The notes beneath the pieces are model-generated. The model was not told the origin of the DNA and did not search any database. It saw only the letters and a program-made list of their open reading frames with translations. A stretch of 64,000 nucleotides of DNA from Lojkania enalia (lineage: Eukaryota; Ascomycota; Dothideomycetes; Pleosporales), in assembly GCA_010094045.1 (NCBI GenBank), contig ML986583.1, forward strand, positions 570,737-634,736, read 5' to 3'. The position numbers were made by a program, and so were the translations under genes. The stretch's first letter is position 1. Every line of letters starts with the position of its first letter. Shown piece after piece: positions 46,560-58,900 of this stretch.

Positions 46560-49289
46560 CTATCCAAATTTCAAGCCTTTATTAGGGTCCCATCGCCCGT
46601 CTTGCGGTGGTCCATTAAATGGTCGTGTATTCCCTGAAGCCGTTGGTACCTGGGCAAATACTATACCTTTATCGGGGTTCCAGGTACCGGTATGCGGTGT
46701 CACGCTAGCTCGCGTGGGAGTGGGAGCAGTCAAGGGCTCTTCGGCATGTGCATCCATTCCATACTGCGGGTTCTGTGTCTCTGCGTGCCTTTGCTGCTGC
46801 AACGAGCTAGAATTCGCTTGATGGAGGCTGAGAGAACTCACTGCGGTAGCGATATCACTAGATGTAATTAGCTGTTATACAATATCGATCGATAACATAG
46901 GCGTCTTTACTTCTCAATTTGTGAAGCTTCTGCTTTCCGCTGATATGCAAAGCTTCGGCACTCATCTCTAAATCGATTTACAATTTTGGCCAAATCATTG
47001 TAAAATTTCCTGCCCACATCTAAATTCGAGATGATTTCTTTATACTTGAAGTAAGCATTCTCGAGACTTTGCAACGCTTGCTCGCGTTGTTTTGTGGATT
47101 GATCGCCACGGCGTGCATTTATAAATGAGGCATTTGCCTCCTGTAACCGCTTGATAGCCTCTTGTTGTTCTCGTGCTTCGTCTTGGACCATACCTTGGTC
47201 AATATCGTACGTCTCGAGTCGCTTATCGAAGAGACTCTCAAACTGAATAGCCTCGATGCTTTGCATAGGGTATTCCCGCTCTAAGCGAGCGGCTTCGTGA
47301 AGTAATTCAGGGTCTGTGAGGCTGTGAGCAAGTTGCACTATGAGACAATCGCAACACTCACTAATATCGTCCTGTTTAGCTTTGGTGCGTAGAGTCTCAA
47401 TCTTCCGTCTTCTCCGGCTCTCCAGTCGACTAACTTCGTTAAAACATCCTCTTAGCTTGCCGGCTTCCCGCTCAACATCTCCTGTGATCGCTGGCCTCCT
47501 ACCGCTTGGAACGAAGTTTTCAAGATCGTGGTCTGGCCCGTTTAATAACTGGATATGGTATTCATTCTCTTTAAGTTTCGTCTTGACAATATTGTCACTA
47601 TTCGCTGCAGCTTTGAAGTAGCCGTCAATTTCGCCTATCTGAGCGTAAAGTTTTGGCGCAGCTTGTTCGGCAGTCGGTCGATTCCATCGATCTGTTCCAT
47701 ACTTGCGACGGGCGGCCTCGTCTTCAGCGGCTTCCGATTTTAATATCTCACAACCTTCGTGGTAGATGGCTTCATCGCTCTTTTTGAGTTTCTTCGTATC
47801 TTCCATTGAGCGTAGTAGTCTATTAAGTCCATCTTGCTGCCGGATTTCCTCTGCACGTGCAATCAAACCCGGTGGCAAACCAAGCGGTTTCTCAAGCGCT
47901 TGGAGTGATCCAGGCAGGTTCAGGCTCCTCAGCACTCTGATTGCCGTCAGCATATTCAAACTCTTTCTCAATTATATAGATTAAATACTCACTCATGAAT
48001 CTGAGTTGTTAACACCTCAAGTTCATCAATAATGGTATTATTCACCAAGCGATCTCGTCGATCGACATAAATGCTAGCTGCCAAATGCACCGAATAAGGG
48101 ACCAATTTGGAGAACAATGGTGGTCCAAGTTCTCCATGCTCTCCAAGTAGTGCGTTGGAATCTGCCACCTCCTTCGGAATTCTCGAAACCACCATGTTCG
48201 CTCGATCAAGAATCTTTAATTCTGGCTTTGGGGGGACAGGCACTGAGAATAATGAGTAAGATGTTTTGGACACTAGATCCCGGGATTTACTTACATAAAT
48301 AGATCATATCATTGTCCTTTTCTGCTCGCTTTAGGTCTTCCGTGACTCGGTTCTTGAGGCTGTTGAGATCAGCTAGGACAACTTTATTAATATACCGTTG
48401 TTCCCTAAGAGCTTCGTTGACACAGGTCAGACTATCTCGTAGCCTAGCTACCTCCTCTCCATATTTTCGTTTTTCCAAGCAGTCACAGGCTGCTCGGTAT
48501 TGTGCAGCGGCGGCGAAATGGTGATGCTTAGCAGTCATATGATGTATCCATTCGCTGCTTACGGAGTCGGATTGCCTTCCTGCCTCACCGGCGTCATTGT
48601 ACAGATCTGATACACGAGCGGCCAGTTTAGCGATAGTTGCATCCTTCAGACTGTCCTTGACTGCCTTTTGCCAGAAACACTCCTGCCCTTGTGCCAACAT
48701 CAATTTCTCTAAGCTCTCTAGCGTCATAGTATCCATATCTTCGGGCGGCGACGTTCGTAATTCAGGGGTGATGTTATCACGGAGGTGCGACAGTACGCCA
48801 GCGGCGAGGCAGAAATTATTGGCTGCGGCCTTCAAGCCATCGGATGTGCTTCGATTCGAGGACATTGCTAGTTGGGAATAGAGGGCGGCAATATTGAACG
48901 TGATATTTGCAAGCTCGAAGCGCAGGTTATTGCGAGACATAGCGCGATTGGTGTTGTATCCCAGCGCTGGATACCATGGGAAATCAACGCCGATGTCTAT
49001 AGGAAACTTTCCACTAATCCAGACAAGCTGGGCAGCGTACTGTTGTAGCTTTGGAATGTTGCTTGGATGCGCATCCTGTGCGTGTATGGCCGTGGAACGG
49101 AGCTTGTCGATGGCGTCCAAATCTTTCGTGAACATGTCCGGGTGTTGGTCATATTTGGCAGAGATATACTCTTTGATGGCATCGGAGAGCGACACGGTAT
49201 GAGAGCGTCGAAACGGGAGGAAAAGGATATTCCTGGTCACGTTAGTCGAGGCCTGTGTCAAGGGAGATGCTGTAGGCTTACGACGCCAT
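46560..49289 (-). CDS. palA: pH-response BRO1-domain protein PalA/Rim20
   Basis: PalA (Rim20, ALIX family) binds ESCRT-III Vps32 and the PacC factor, bringing PacC to its protease at alkaline pH. Minus-strand exons: 49289-49282 (8 nt), 49232-48295, 48242-47993, 47936-46911 and 46857-46560, total 839 residues. The BRO1 domain begins at once (NILFLPFRRSHTVSLSDAI) and contains YDQHPDMF, AAQLVWISGKFPIDIGVDFP and WYPALGYNTNR. PVPPKPELKILDRANMV and FSKLVPYSVHLAASIY continue it. The middle V-domain has long coiled helices (KLKKSDEAIYHEGCEIL). The C-terminal tail has repeats of GTWNPDKGIVF and GRWDPNKGLKFG, the usual PalA end. Introns 49-56 bp, the first with a cgactaac branch. The 8-nt first coding exon is easily missed. 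Confidence 0.95.
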
Positions 49290-50080
49290 GATTGCATATG
49301 TGTTTGGGTGTTGTTTACTGCTGATGTTGGCGAGGGCGGGGCGACGATGAAGGCTTGGGTGACGTTTTTGCAGGGGTCCACACGCCGGGGCGCAGGGCAG
49401 GAGCGCCACACTCACTACCACCGCGGCGTAGAAGGTGCAGGGTGCAGTAGAAAGCTACAAGCAAGTTGGCCTAGCAGTCGCAGGAACACAGTAATATTTG
49501 AATACTTAGGTACATTTGCACTTGCTGCGCTTTCCTTGACATTGATCGGATCTACCTCCGTCTCCCCATGTCTCCATCCCCCGAAACATACCTTTCCTCA
49601 CCCGGTGCGGAGCCAGGTTCCACAGTGAGGCTCCGTTCTATGACTCTTTCATACAATCTTCGCAACGAGCGAGCAAGTTTTGCGCTGCTCCAGGTTCTGG
49701 TAGTTGCTCTAGCATAGATTATGGCTATAAGTGGCTATTGGGCGAGCACTAGGGTTTGGGTGAGGCGCTTCGGGTCTCAAGTACCGTTTCTTTCACATCT
49801 GGGCTTTGCTATATGTCAGCGAACGTAGCGGCAATCTATTGTAATCTAGTGCTATTGCAACACCATCTCAAAACTCGCGCAACCCTGCCCCACTGCCCCG
49901 TCGCTGTCCTACCTGGCTGTGATCTGGGGTATATAGACTGGCCGATACCCGACTTCGATATCAGGCTCCACATAATTTCCACGACGCCCCTCCTATCCAG
50001 CCCCACCAACCCATCTACAAAAGAAAGCTCGCCAATTCCAACTCGTGCCCGAGTCTCCAACAGACACTATACGTGACAAC
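49290..50080. promoter_or_regulatory. Divergent promoter region, palA / atx1
   Basis: About 790 bp between divergent starts. The left part is GC-rich. I see no defensible binding motif. PacC (GCCARG) sites could be looked for, but a few matches are expected by chance. Confidence 0.35.
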
Positions 50081-50374
50081 ATGGCCGAGCACAACTACAA
50101 GTTTAATGTGGCCATGAGCTGCGGCGGCTGCTCTGGCGCGGTCGAGCGCGTGCTCAAGAAGCTTGACGGTACCTGACCCTTCCCATAGCGCATCCTATTC
50201 CCCCGGCTAACGGTTCTATTAGGAGTCAGATCATACAACGTATCCCTCGATACCCAGACTGCTGAGATCGTTGCCGACGAGTCCCTCGACTATACCACCG
50301 TCCTCGAGAAGATTAAGAAAACCGGCAAGACTGTGAAGTCCGGAGAGGCTGACGGCGTTGTGCAGGAGGTGTAG
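50081..50374 (+). CDS. atx1: Copper chaperone Atx1
   Basis: Atx1 carries Cu(I) from the cytosol to the Ccc2-type P-type ATPase of the Golgi. Ex-ons are 50081-50168 and 50223-50374 (79 residues). The 54-bp intron has a gtacct donor, a cggctaac branch and an attag acceptor, and it keeps the frame at LKKLDG/VRSYNV. The copper motif is MSCGGC (M12, C14, C17), then GAVERVLKKL and, in the second exon, SYNVSLDTQTAEIVADES and TVLEKIKKTGKTV, a complete beta-alpha-beta-beta-alpha-beta heavy-metal-associated fold with the conserved KTGK lysine near the metal site. Length is normal. Confidence 0.95.
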
Positions 50375-51784
50375 ACTAGCCGCGACTGTACATCTGGCAC
50401 TTCACGGAGTTTCTGGATAGGGGCATATTCAAGGCATATTTCCTCTGAGCGAGCGATGTTTGCTCTTTTTGATAGCGCGGGCAAATTCCGGGTACCGGAC
50501 TATGAGCCCGACTACTCGATCATGGTCTGGTCAAGCCATGGTGTATACCTAGGTAGACAACCCGGGAATGGAGCCTAGGAATTCTACAAGCAACCTCTCA
50601 TAGCCTTCGTGAAGTTTGATGACCATTCTTCTCCGCGTGGTATCAGAGCATGTGCCACCGGCCCTAACAAACCAAGTAGACGAACCCCGTGACATTCTTA
50701 GAAGCAGGATTCAAAGCACTCCCCTAAATCCAGATATGGGATATGCAGCCCGCGTACACCGACTTGCTTGCTTTGGCTGTGAACCCGCTTCCACAGCTGC
50801 TTCGCGAGGGTCATGTGCAGAGGCGGCAGGAAGAAACCGGAACAATTTCCAGCGCCAAACCCCCATTTCTAATCCAACAGTATTGACTCACCAGCGCACA
50901 GCTCGCTTTCATCCCCGCCATCTCGATATTCTCCGAGAGTTCATCTTCCCGTGGCAGATGACTTTCAGAGACTTGTGCCCGGCACCTCCAAGCTTCCTGT
51001 AAGCGACTCAGAAGGGAAGCTCATCGACTTCGCTTCCGCGTTATTCCTCAGGCACGACGTTGAGATGTCTGCAATCACAGTCGCAATCTTATCTGACGGC
51101 GTCATTAGAATGTTCCAAGTGGCCTCCCACGTCTTTGGAGCATTCATTTCGGGGTTTCGAGCGTTCTTCGTCCCGCGCCCCCGTAAAGGTGATTCCAACC
51201 AGGGTCGTGAGAATTTTGTTGCCTGGCAGCCGTCTAGCAACCGCGCACACCAGCACACGTACCTCAAGGCAACAAGTTACGCAACACTCGCATCCGTGAA
51301 AACAATGCGAACCGTGCGTCTTGCAAGTAATAAGCACAAACAGTAGTTGCTGTGATTGCCGTGAAAACATCGTCATCTGTCCTTTGGCGATGCTCGGCAT
51401 ATCCGCCCCGAGCTTCACACCCTAGCCTTCACTAATAAGTGATTGCAGCCGGCCACATCAACCAGCCTCGAAGGAGCTGACCCGTGCCGACTCAGTTAAT
51501 GCAGCCTTTCGTATACTTTCATCGGGGGTCCAGAGCGTTGCGGACCTAATTAGGCTTGTGATTCATTTGGCGCCATGACGCGTAGTGGCTAAACGTTTCT
51601 CTACTCGGACGAACATACACTCAGCCATCATCGCCTTTTGACTATATATTGCGTCGTCCTCAGGCTTCAAGGTAGGTGCCTTAAACTTTCATCCTTTTAC
51701 CACATCGCCTTTTTTCCTTTCCCCTTCCATACGCGGTCCAACCACAATCTGTATCGTCGTTCTTTCATAGTTGAGTTTATCCTT
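50375..51784. other. Intergenic, nothing recognised
   Basis: 1.4 kb. Frames at 50616-51002 and 50951-51346 are open but have no family or splice evidence. The region just before 51785 (from about 51700) is pyrimidine-rich and likely the 5' leader of the DJ-1-like gene. Confidence 0.4.
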
Positions 51785-52770
51785 ATGCCTTCCACCCCAA
51801 GATCATATACACATCTTCCGTCTCAAGCAGATCTCTTCTACTTTTGTACAACACTCTCAACATCCGAAGAGGATTTGAACATTCGGCATTACCCACCTTC
51901 AAAATCTTCATTGAAGGTCGGCGTACTGGTTCTCGGGTTGGGACAGGTCCAACTTCTTGATTTGGCAGCCGTGGATACGATTGCTATGATTGGCAGAAAT
52001 AGGCTGGCTCGATGGAATGCCCCTGAGCATGTCCTTGATGAGGCGGTTGACGAAATTGATATTCGATATGTCAGCGAGACAGGAGAGGGATCGTTTTCCA
52101 TCACCTCTGGCGCTCGCATGCCAGTTACGGTGAGCTAAATGCTCGAATCGTCACTCCAATTCACCAACAGACGAGGGAAATGACTACACTACTCCAGTCA
52201 CAAAAAAAATACCCATGGCAAGCCGGTTTCAAGCGGATTTGGTTTCCGTGGGCGATCTATGGGAGTCTGGAGACAAAGGTCCCGCATTCCCTCGTTCTCT
52301 CCTTCTCCCGCATCGATAACTTCAGAAAGCTCGGGCTAACTATTCCTTAGAATTCCTTTGAAAATGCCCCTCAATTCGACGTTCTGATTATTCCCGGGTC
52401 GTTCTCCACGGACGAACTCCCAGTTTCCGCAACTACTTTTGTGACAACACAAACATCAAACAATAATCTAATTGCCGTCATGAGCGTGGCATCCGGCGTT
52501 CTTTCACTAGTGCAGACTGGCTTCTTGCACCAGAAACGCGCTACGGGGCCAACTTCTCTACTCCCTACTCTTCAACAACGATTTCCGGAGACTTCTTGGC
52601 AGGAGACTCGATGGACCAGACACGACAGCCTTTGGACAAGCAGTTCTGCAATCACCGCCATAGATATGTTGACCGCATGGATGCGGGAGTATTTCTGGGA
52701 CCGGAGTGAAGCCGTGGAGTGCGCCCTGAGCGCGGCGGGCGTAGCCCGACTTGATGATGAGTACGAGTGA
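51785..52770 (+). CDS. DJ-1/PfpI-family protein, possibly non-catalytic
   Basis: Exons 51785-52129 and 52351-52770 give 254 residues, with a 221-bp intron (gtgagc, ggctaac branch, ccttag). The core reads KVGVLVLGLGQVQLLDLAAV with IDIRYVSETGEGSF, then APQFDVLIIPGSFS and SVASGVLSLVQTGFL. The DJ-1/PfpI fold is expected, but the nucleophile elbow, normally a Cys-Thr-Gly or similar, reads VASGV, so the catalytic Cys is missing. RFPETSWQETRWTRHDSLW and AWMREYFWD fit related fungal proteins. A different splicing with an extra in-frame 108-nt exon at 52171-52278 is possible, though its donor (gtcccg) is poor. Function is unknown; maybe a transcription-linked or stress protein as in relatives. Confidence 0.75.
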
Positions 52771-54161
52771 GCTTTTGCATTTACTGGCGTTGTAATTTCT
52801 TCTCTACTCTTGTTCTATACCCCTCTCTGGTTGATATGCTTTACATGTCCCGAGATACGACAGTACTATTGTACAATACCTCCGACGGATGACGGGGTGA
52901 TTCCCCCACGTTGAATTGTAACACTATATGTGTAATACTTAGAATTAGATAGTATCTAGGCCTTCGGCTGAATGAGCGCATAATACCCAACTTCAGGTGA
53001 TTGCATTATAATCCGCATAAGCTTCAGGCCTGCTACCCAAAACTATTTCAGCAGTGACTTACCATATGAAGGTCTTCACCAGCCAAACAATGGTGATTTG
53101 GCTATGCTAAAGTAAGCAGTCATTCCAAGGCAACATAACGGCTAGAAATATAGTAAGAGGAGCATAGTAGCAATGAGATCCTTCGCCTAGGTCCGAAGAT
53201 GACCCGAATCCTCTGACCTGCCGCGCAAGCGTAGTTTTCTCGCCTTATGAGTACATAAAGCCATCGCCCATTACTGACTGTACCCTTGAACGGCTACGTG
53301 GATGGTGCATAATAATAATTAGGCTGCCGAACAACATTCTTCAACTGCTCGTGCAGCATGGCTGTGCGAGCACCCACTCACAACCCCACGATTACAATTG
53401 AGGGTCCATCTCCCACATGCCAGATGCCCTGCATTCAATTCCCCGCAGCTCGGCCAACGGGAGGTCGCGAGGACCCGGAAATAGCACGTCATACGGGCAG
53501 AATCGGAATGGCGGTCGACGTCAGGGCGGACAGGTTGGCGCGAGCCGTGGCCCGGCTTGGGGCAATCGATCTGCAGAGGACGGATGTAGCGCCTCCTGCT
53601 TGGTCTGTCGGTCGAGGGTCGCCACGGGAGGAGTGCAGGGTGTGGATGATGGGCCAAGTCTGGATCCGAAAATCTTTGCTTCGGGCGGAATCCAGCGAGG
53701 GCGGGTCCGAGAATAAAGCGCAAGCCTCCCAACAACAAGCGCCACCGCAGTTTGTACGCTTTCCTTTATCTATATACCGCTCGCGTGCTCGACATAGGTC
53801 GTCGCAGCGCGCACACATTCCTTAGCATTATTGCAATTTAGAGTTATTCGCATCTCAACTTCCATGTCGCACTTAGCAATCAGCTGCACCTAGAATTCGC
53901 TCCGCCGGTTCCCCGGTCCCGACATCGCCGCTCGGGCGCACATGGTCCTTGCTTTTCACTGCCGAGAGTCTGCCGAAAGCTTTTTCCTAGACCTCCTTAC
54001 ATTCCCTATCTCCCATCTAAACCACTGCACTCACCAGTTGCACCACTCCCATCAGCGCCAATCGCGGCTGCCCCGTACGACGGCCAACTCAAAGAGTTTG
54101 CGGACAACTCCCTTATCGCGGATCATCGCGCTTGCCGCAACTCCGACACGCGTCCGCCACA
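52771..54161. other. Intergenic, nothing recognised
   Basis: 1.4 kb. From 53320 to 53830 the DNA is GC-rich and open on both strands in several frames, a sign of composition and not coding. I found no splice structure. The last part is the leader of the PRELI gene. Confidence 0.4.
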
Positions 54162-54825
54162 ATGAAAATCTTCCAGCAGAACTCCGAGTTCGACTACTCC
54201 TGGGAAGAGGTCTCAACGTCAAATTGGCGGAAGTACGGGCCCTGGAATGAGAAGACGCCGCATGTCATCGCCGTCGACACGCTCTCACGGACCATCGATC
54301 CCGAAACAGGCATCGTGAGTCCTCTCTCCTTCACCTTTACCTTCACCATTGATAACATCATACTAATCGATTCCGATATAGTTGCGAACAGAGCGTCTCA
54401 TTACCTGCAAACAGTCTGCGCCCAAATGGCTCAACCAGTTCCTCGGCGGCCAAGATACATCCCTCGTGTACGAGACATCCTACGTCGACGCCAAAGAGAA
54501 GAAAGTCACATTGTGCTCGATGAATATGACGTGGAACGATCTACTCTCTGTCCGTGAGACGTGCACATACCAGCCCTCTTCATCTGCACCCGACGCGAGG
54601 ACTGCGTTCAACCAACGCGCTGAGATCACAGCGCTATGCGGAGGCTGGCAGAAAATCAAGAACTCGATCGAGCAGTTCACCGTCGAGAGATTCCAGCAGA
54701 ACGCCGCTAAGGGTAGGGAAGGCTTCGAGATGGTCCTTGAGATGAGTAGGAAGGTGTTTGCGGAGCAGAGAGAGATGATCCGGATGCAACAAGAATCCAA
54801 GATCCTCAGAGAGGCCCGCATATAA
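54162..54825 (+). CDS. PRELI/MSF1 (Slowmo/Ups2-type) lipid-transfer protein
   Basis: Exons 54162-54314 and 54382-54825 give 198 residues with a 67-bp intron (gtgagt, atactaat branch, tatag). PRELI-like proteins move phospholipids across the mitochondrial intermembrane space with Mdm35. Ups2/Slowmo members carry phosphatidylserine. Marks are the start [38 protein letters not shown], then the exon 2 opening [14 protein letters not shown], and [20 protein letters not shown] with [15 protein letters not shown]. The C-terminal amphipathic helix ([16 protein letters not shown]) is typical. The family is secure. Ups2 versus Ups3 cannot be told apart here. Confidence 0.92.
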
Positions 54826-55954
54826 ACTTTTCGCACCCCGACCGACCGAGAAACTATGGCCCGCCTTTCATTCGGATCTTCAACCAACACCCCGCTCTCC
54901 ATTCGTTCTGTACATACTCTCGACCGTTCTCTGTATACTTGCTGCGTTTCCAGCGATCATTCTTATCATCACATCCGCGCTAAGGATGTTGGCGTTTCTT
55001 CCCTACTTATGGTTTAGATGAACGGGATAAAAAGTTGATTCGGCGTATTCAAAGCATTTGGTCTGGCGTTAATACCCCTCGCAATTTTCGTTCGAGGGCT
55101 ACTGCATGGTGCTTAGACCTTGTTTCTCATGCGATATTTGATCTCTAGATGATAGACGGCTGCTTCAGGCCCATCCTTTGGATGAGCCGGTCTTTATAAT
55201 ATATCATGGTATCTGTTAATTTATATGAATGTGTTTGTTCTCGTGATGGAGAAATACCGATTTCTCCGCTCTACGCATTTGAGTTCTTGATCTTGGCGCT
55301 GGAATTGAGGATGCTGATACTCCGCAACAGCAGCATTCGGAGGTGATGATTCATACTACATTACGTCACACACCTTAGTTCACGAAAACCTAATACACGC
55401 AATAATATCTAGGGCTAGGAGATACGCTAATGTTAAGGTTCAATATTATACGAGCTGAGTAGCGGTACCTAGGACCTTACATTTGTTATATAATTATACT
55501 AGAAGTAAAGGACGGATATACGATCTATGACATTTGATTGTTTTTGCATTGGCATAAGGTTTGATTTTGTGATGTTAAGAACGAAGCGTTGTGGGGGTAT
55601 GATACTAGCGTGGAGCTATTCCTTACAATTTAGCACGGAGTGGGGATACATCTTACTCATTTTGGCGCATTCTTGTTGTAAATTAACACTGTATTTACTA
55701 TGCTATTGCGAATTTCTCTAGCCTAACTAAAAACTTTCGAGCTATCCTACCTATCCACTTTCAATCCTATTGATAGGTCGCCGAAGGTTACTTCGCATAT
55801 CTCAGAAAAACCCTTCATTTCCCCAGCGGTACCGGATGCGGCCAAGCGTACCGAACCTCTCCCAATCATTTCACCAAAAATTCATACACACGAGCATATC
55901 GTAGCTTCGCTCAGTATCTGGGAGTGTCGCGTATCGGTCTCCCTAAATTCTTAT
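54826..55954. other. AT-rich boundary before the decayed block
   Basis: 1.1 kb with increasing AT content and no supported gene. It separates the last intact gene from the NLR remnant and may be the border of a subtelomere-like or accessory segment. Confidence 0.35.
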
Positions 55955-58900
55955 TCATATAGCTTCGGTCTCGGTTCTGAGTTCTTTAGCTTCTTCAACT
56001 TCACCTGTCTTCTCTAGTGCCTCCGCCGAACGTCCTTTTACACGTGCGGTCTCCCCATCATCTCCCTTCATAAACTCGCTAATCTGACACACTAGCATAG
56101 TCTCACGGAAGTTTTGACTGAATCACGCGTTAACTTAATTCCGAGAATTTGGGAAAGTTCACGTACATTGCTTTTGATAACTTGCCTTCATGCAAATCTA
56201 CGCAGGCCAGCTTGAACAGGGCAGCAGTCGTTGACGGATGGAGTTCGCTTTCTTGCTCATAGAACTCTAGGCTCTTTTGGTACAGGTCTCTAGCTTTCCC
56301 CCATTCGCATTGCTCGTAATACACTCCGGCTACATTGTAATCGCAACTAAGTCCTTGTGCGTTAATGTAGTTGCCATACTCAATGTATTGTATTTGAACT
56401 TACTCGGCTTCCCAATGGCAGTTATGCCCGAACAACTTGACTGCATACTTGCGAGCAAGTTCCATCATCTCAATTGCTTCAATCCACTTTTTCCGGCAAC
56501 GAAGAGCAAATCCCCAGTTGATATACCGAATGAAGAGGAAGCCGTCCTGCTGAGAGTCTGCTGGCTTAGATTTATCGATTTCAACTGCCTTCTTGTATAG
56601 CTCGATGGCCTTCTCAGCGGCGCCGTCAAGCTGTTCTGTCAGTAGCATGTTAGCCTTGCTTGCGTAGATGTTGGCGAGCTCTATATGATCTTCGGGCAAA
56701 AGCTTCTCTCTGATGCGGACGCAATCGTCAAAATAGGGTTTGGCTTTGGTGGTATGTGCTCTTTCTGCTTCCATGCTCGCTGCCGTTGCTTGCAGGTGTG
56801 GATACAGCAACGATTCCTTATCTTCGCATGCCTTCAACCCCACTGTAATTACATCCATGAACTGGTTCCAAGAGGCAATCTCATTCAAATGCCTGGTATG
56901 TATCAGCACATGCCAAATATAAGCTGGTTTATCGCAGTCTTTACCAAGCGCAATTCGTCAATAGCTCCACAAAATAGAGCATTTCCCCTTCTCTCCGAGG
57001 CTTAAATCCATACTCTTTGTATCTACTGACTAGCGCAATGGCGTGTTGGATAAACTTTTTGCATGCTGCCCACTGTTGTCGGAGAGAATCACCATTTACC
57101 CGCTTCGGGAATGATTCCAAAAGCAGAGTCGATGCAGCAAAGAAGTAGTCATGTCACCCTTTGCGGCCCAGCCTCTCTCGATACTCCATTTGCAGCAAAC
57201 GACGGATATCCATGTCAGTAGAAGGGCTCATTCTCGTGATAGACATATCTAACAAGAGCGTCATTGCTTCGCTTCGGCTACTTCCAAGTTAGGGAAATTG
57301 AGCAGACTTTTTCTAGAATTACGTACGAAAGTGGATCGACACATCTGTCAAGTATACTGGGATAATACTTTCTGATTTTGGGTTCGAAGATAGACTCCGG
57401 TATCTCCTCTGGCGCCAGTAAAGAAATCACTCCCAATAGCGCTTTAGCATCTTCAGATTCCTTCTCCAGGGATTCGAAAGTGATGCGCTAACACGATTGT
57501 AAGGAATGGGCGTAGTAGAGATTTGGATTTCCCTTCTTCGAACTTTTGTGCATCTTCTTTATATCCCTCTTGTATAGTTTAAGGAAAGTCTGAACAGTAG
57601 ACTCAGATCGCCGAATAACCATTGCTATCTGATAAAGAGCCAGTGGGAGACCTCCAAGCAGTGTAGACAACTGTTTAGCCGCCGCCTCCTCCTCTTCGCT
57701 AAACTCCCCCCGCTCGAGTGCTGCATTGAGGAATTTGCAGCCGTCATTAGGGAGGAAGACGACGACTTCAATGCTAGGCTCCCCAAATGCTATGGCAATA
57801 TTCTTGTGTCTTGTGGTAACTAGAACAGATCCGTAATTACCCTTTGGCCGAATTTTCCTGAGATCTGACTCCTCATTGTCGTCGTCCTCTTCCTCTTCCC
57901 CCGACCCCGATTGTTCACTGTTGCTGATCGAGCTTTGGTTTCGCTTTGAATCTGAACGTTCGACGTTGTCAAATATGATGAGCCACGGTTTTCCTGGAAT
58001 AAATTTAGAATCTTGTTAGCAAGTTCGAAAATAAAAAAAAACGTCCTCTTACTCGTTGTGCGAAGCCACGTCGTAGCAAGGGAAATGTTCTGATCACCGC
58101 TTCCTTCCGATGCACGTTTGAGGTTGAGCATTAGAGCTATTTCGCTGTAACTCTGTTCTCTGGCGACAGGCGTCTCGCAACTAATCCAGAAAATAAAGGT
58201 ATTTCCCCTTTCTTGCACTTCCCTAGCGTATGAAATCGCTACTTGCGTTTTCCCAACACCGCCAGTGCCCCAAAGAGACAAATATCGCATTCTTGGAGAC
58301 GTCAAGTCATGATCCAAGGAAGTACGCACAACTTGCATTAATCGTCGCGACCATTGAACTTTTCATTTTTAGGGAAGGGTATGTTGTGGCAGGCCATTTT
58401 GTCTACGAGGCCTGTTTCTATGCTAGTCTCACTCAATGCTCCTCGCATTTGGCTTAGATAATAGCGCTGCTGATTGGGACTCCCACATTGTGGTCTTCGT
58501 TCGGATCGCTGCTCCTCTTTTGAGCGTTTTTCGACCCTGAGGATATCACGACGAATCTTTCCGTGTGCTTCTTGGAAATTTTCGGGAAAAGCAGGCTCAC
58601 CCTTCCTATTCAGGTTGACTAGAAGAAGTTAGTGGCTTATTGATAAAAGTAGCCGATCATATACCAAACTGGTTGTCGTGTAAAAATCGATACGATTATA
58701 TACCTCACCGAACGAGGTTGAGGAATATCTCCACAAGAGAACTCATCTAAGTCCTTTGCTTATGTATGTCCTGATACACAGAGAATATATCCATTTCGCT
58801 CGCCAGCGTTTCCAACGTCTGCCCAAGTAGATCGAGAATTCTGGGCGTGTCATCAACACACTTTGATAGTTCAGTATTAGATAAATAGGGATGGGTGGTA

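Noticed and set aside
53319..53830. Open frames on both strands in a GC-rich patch
   Set aside because: Open in several frames at once, without start context, splicing or resemblance; compositional effect.
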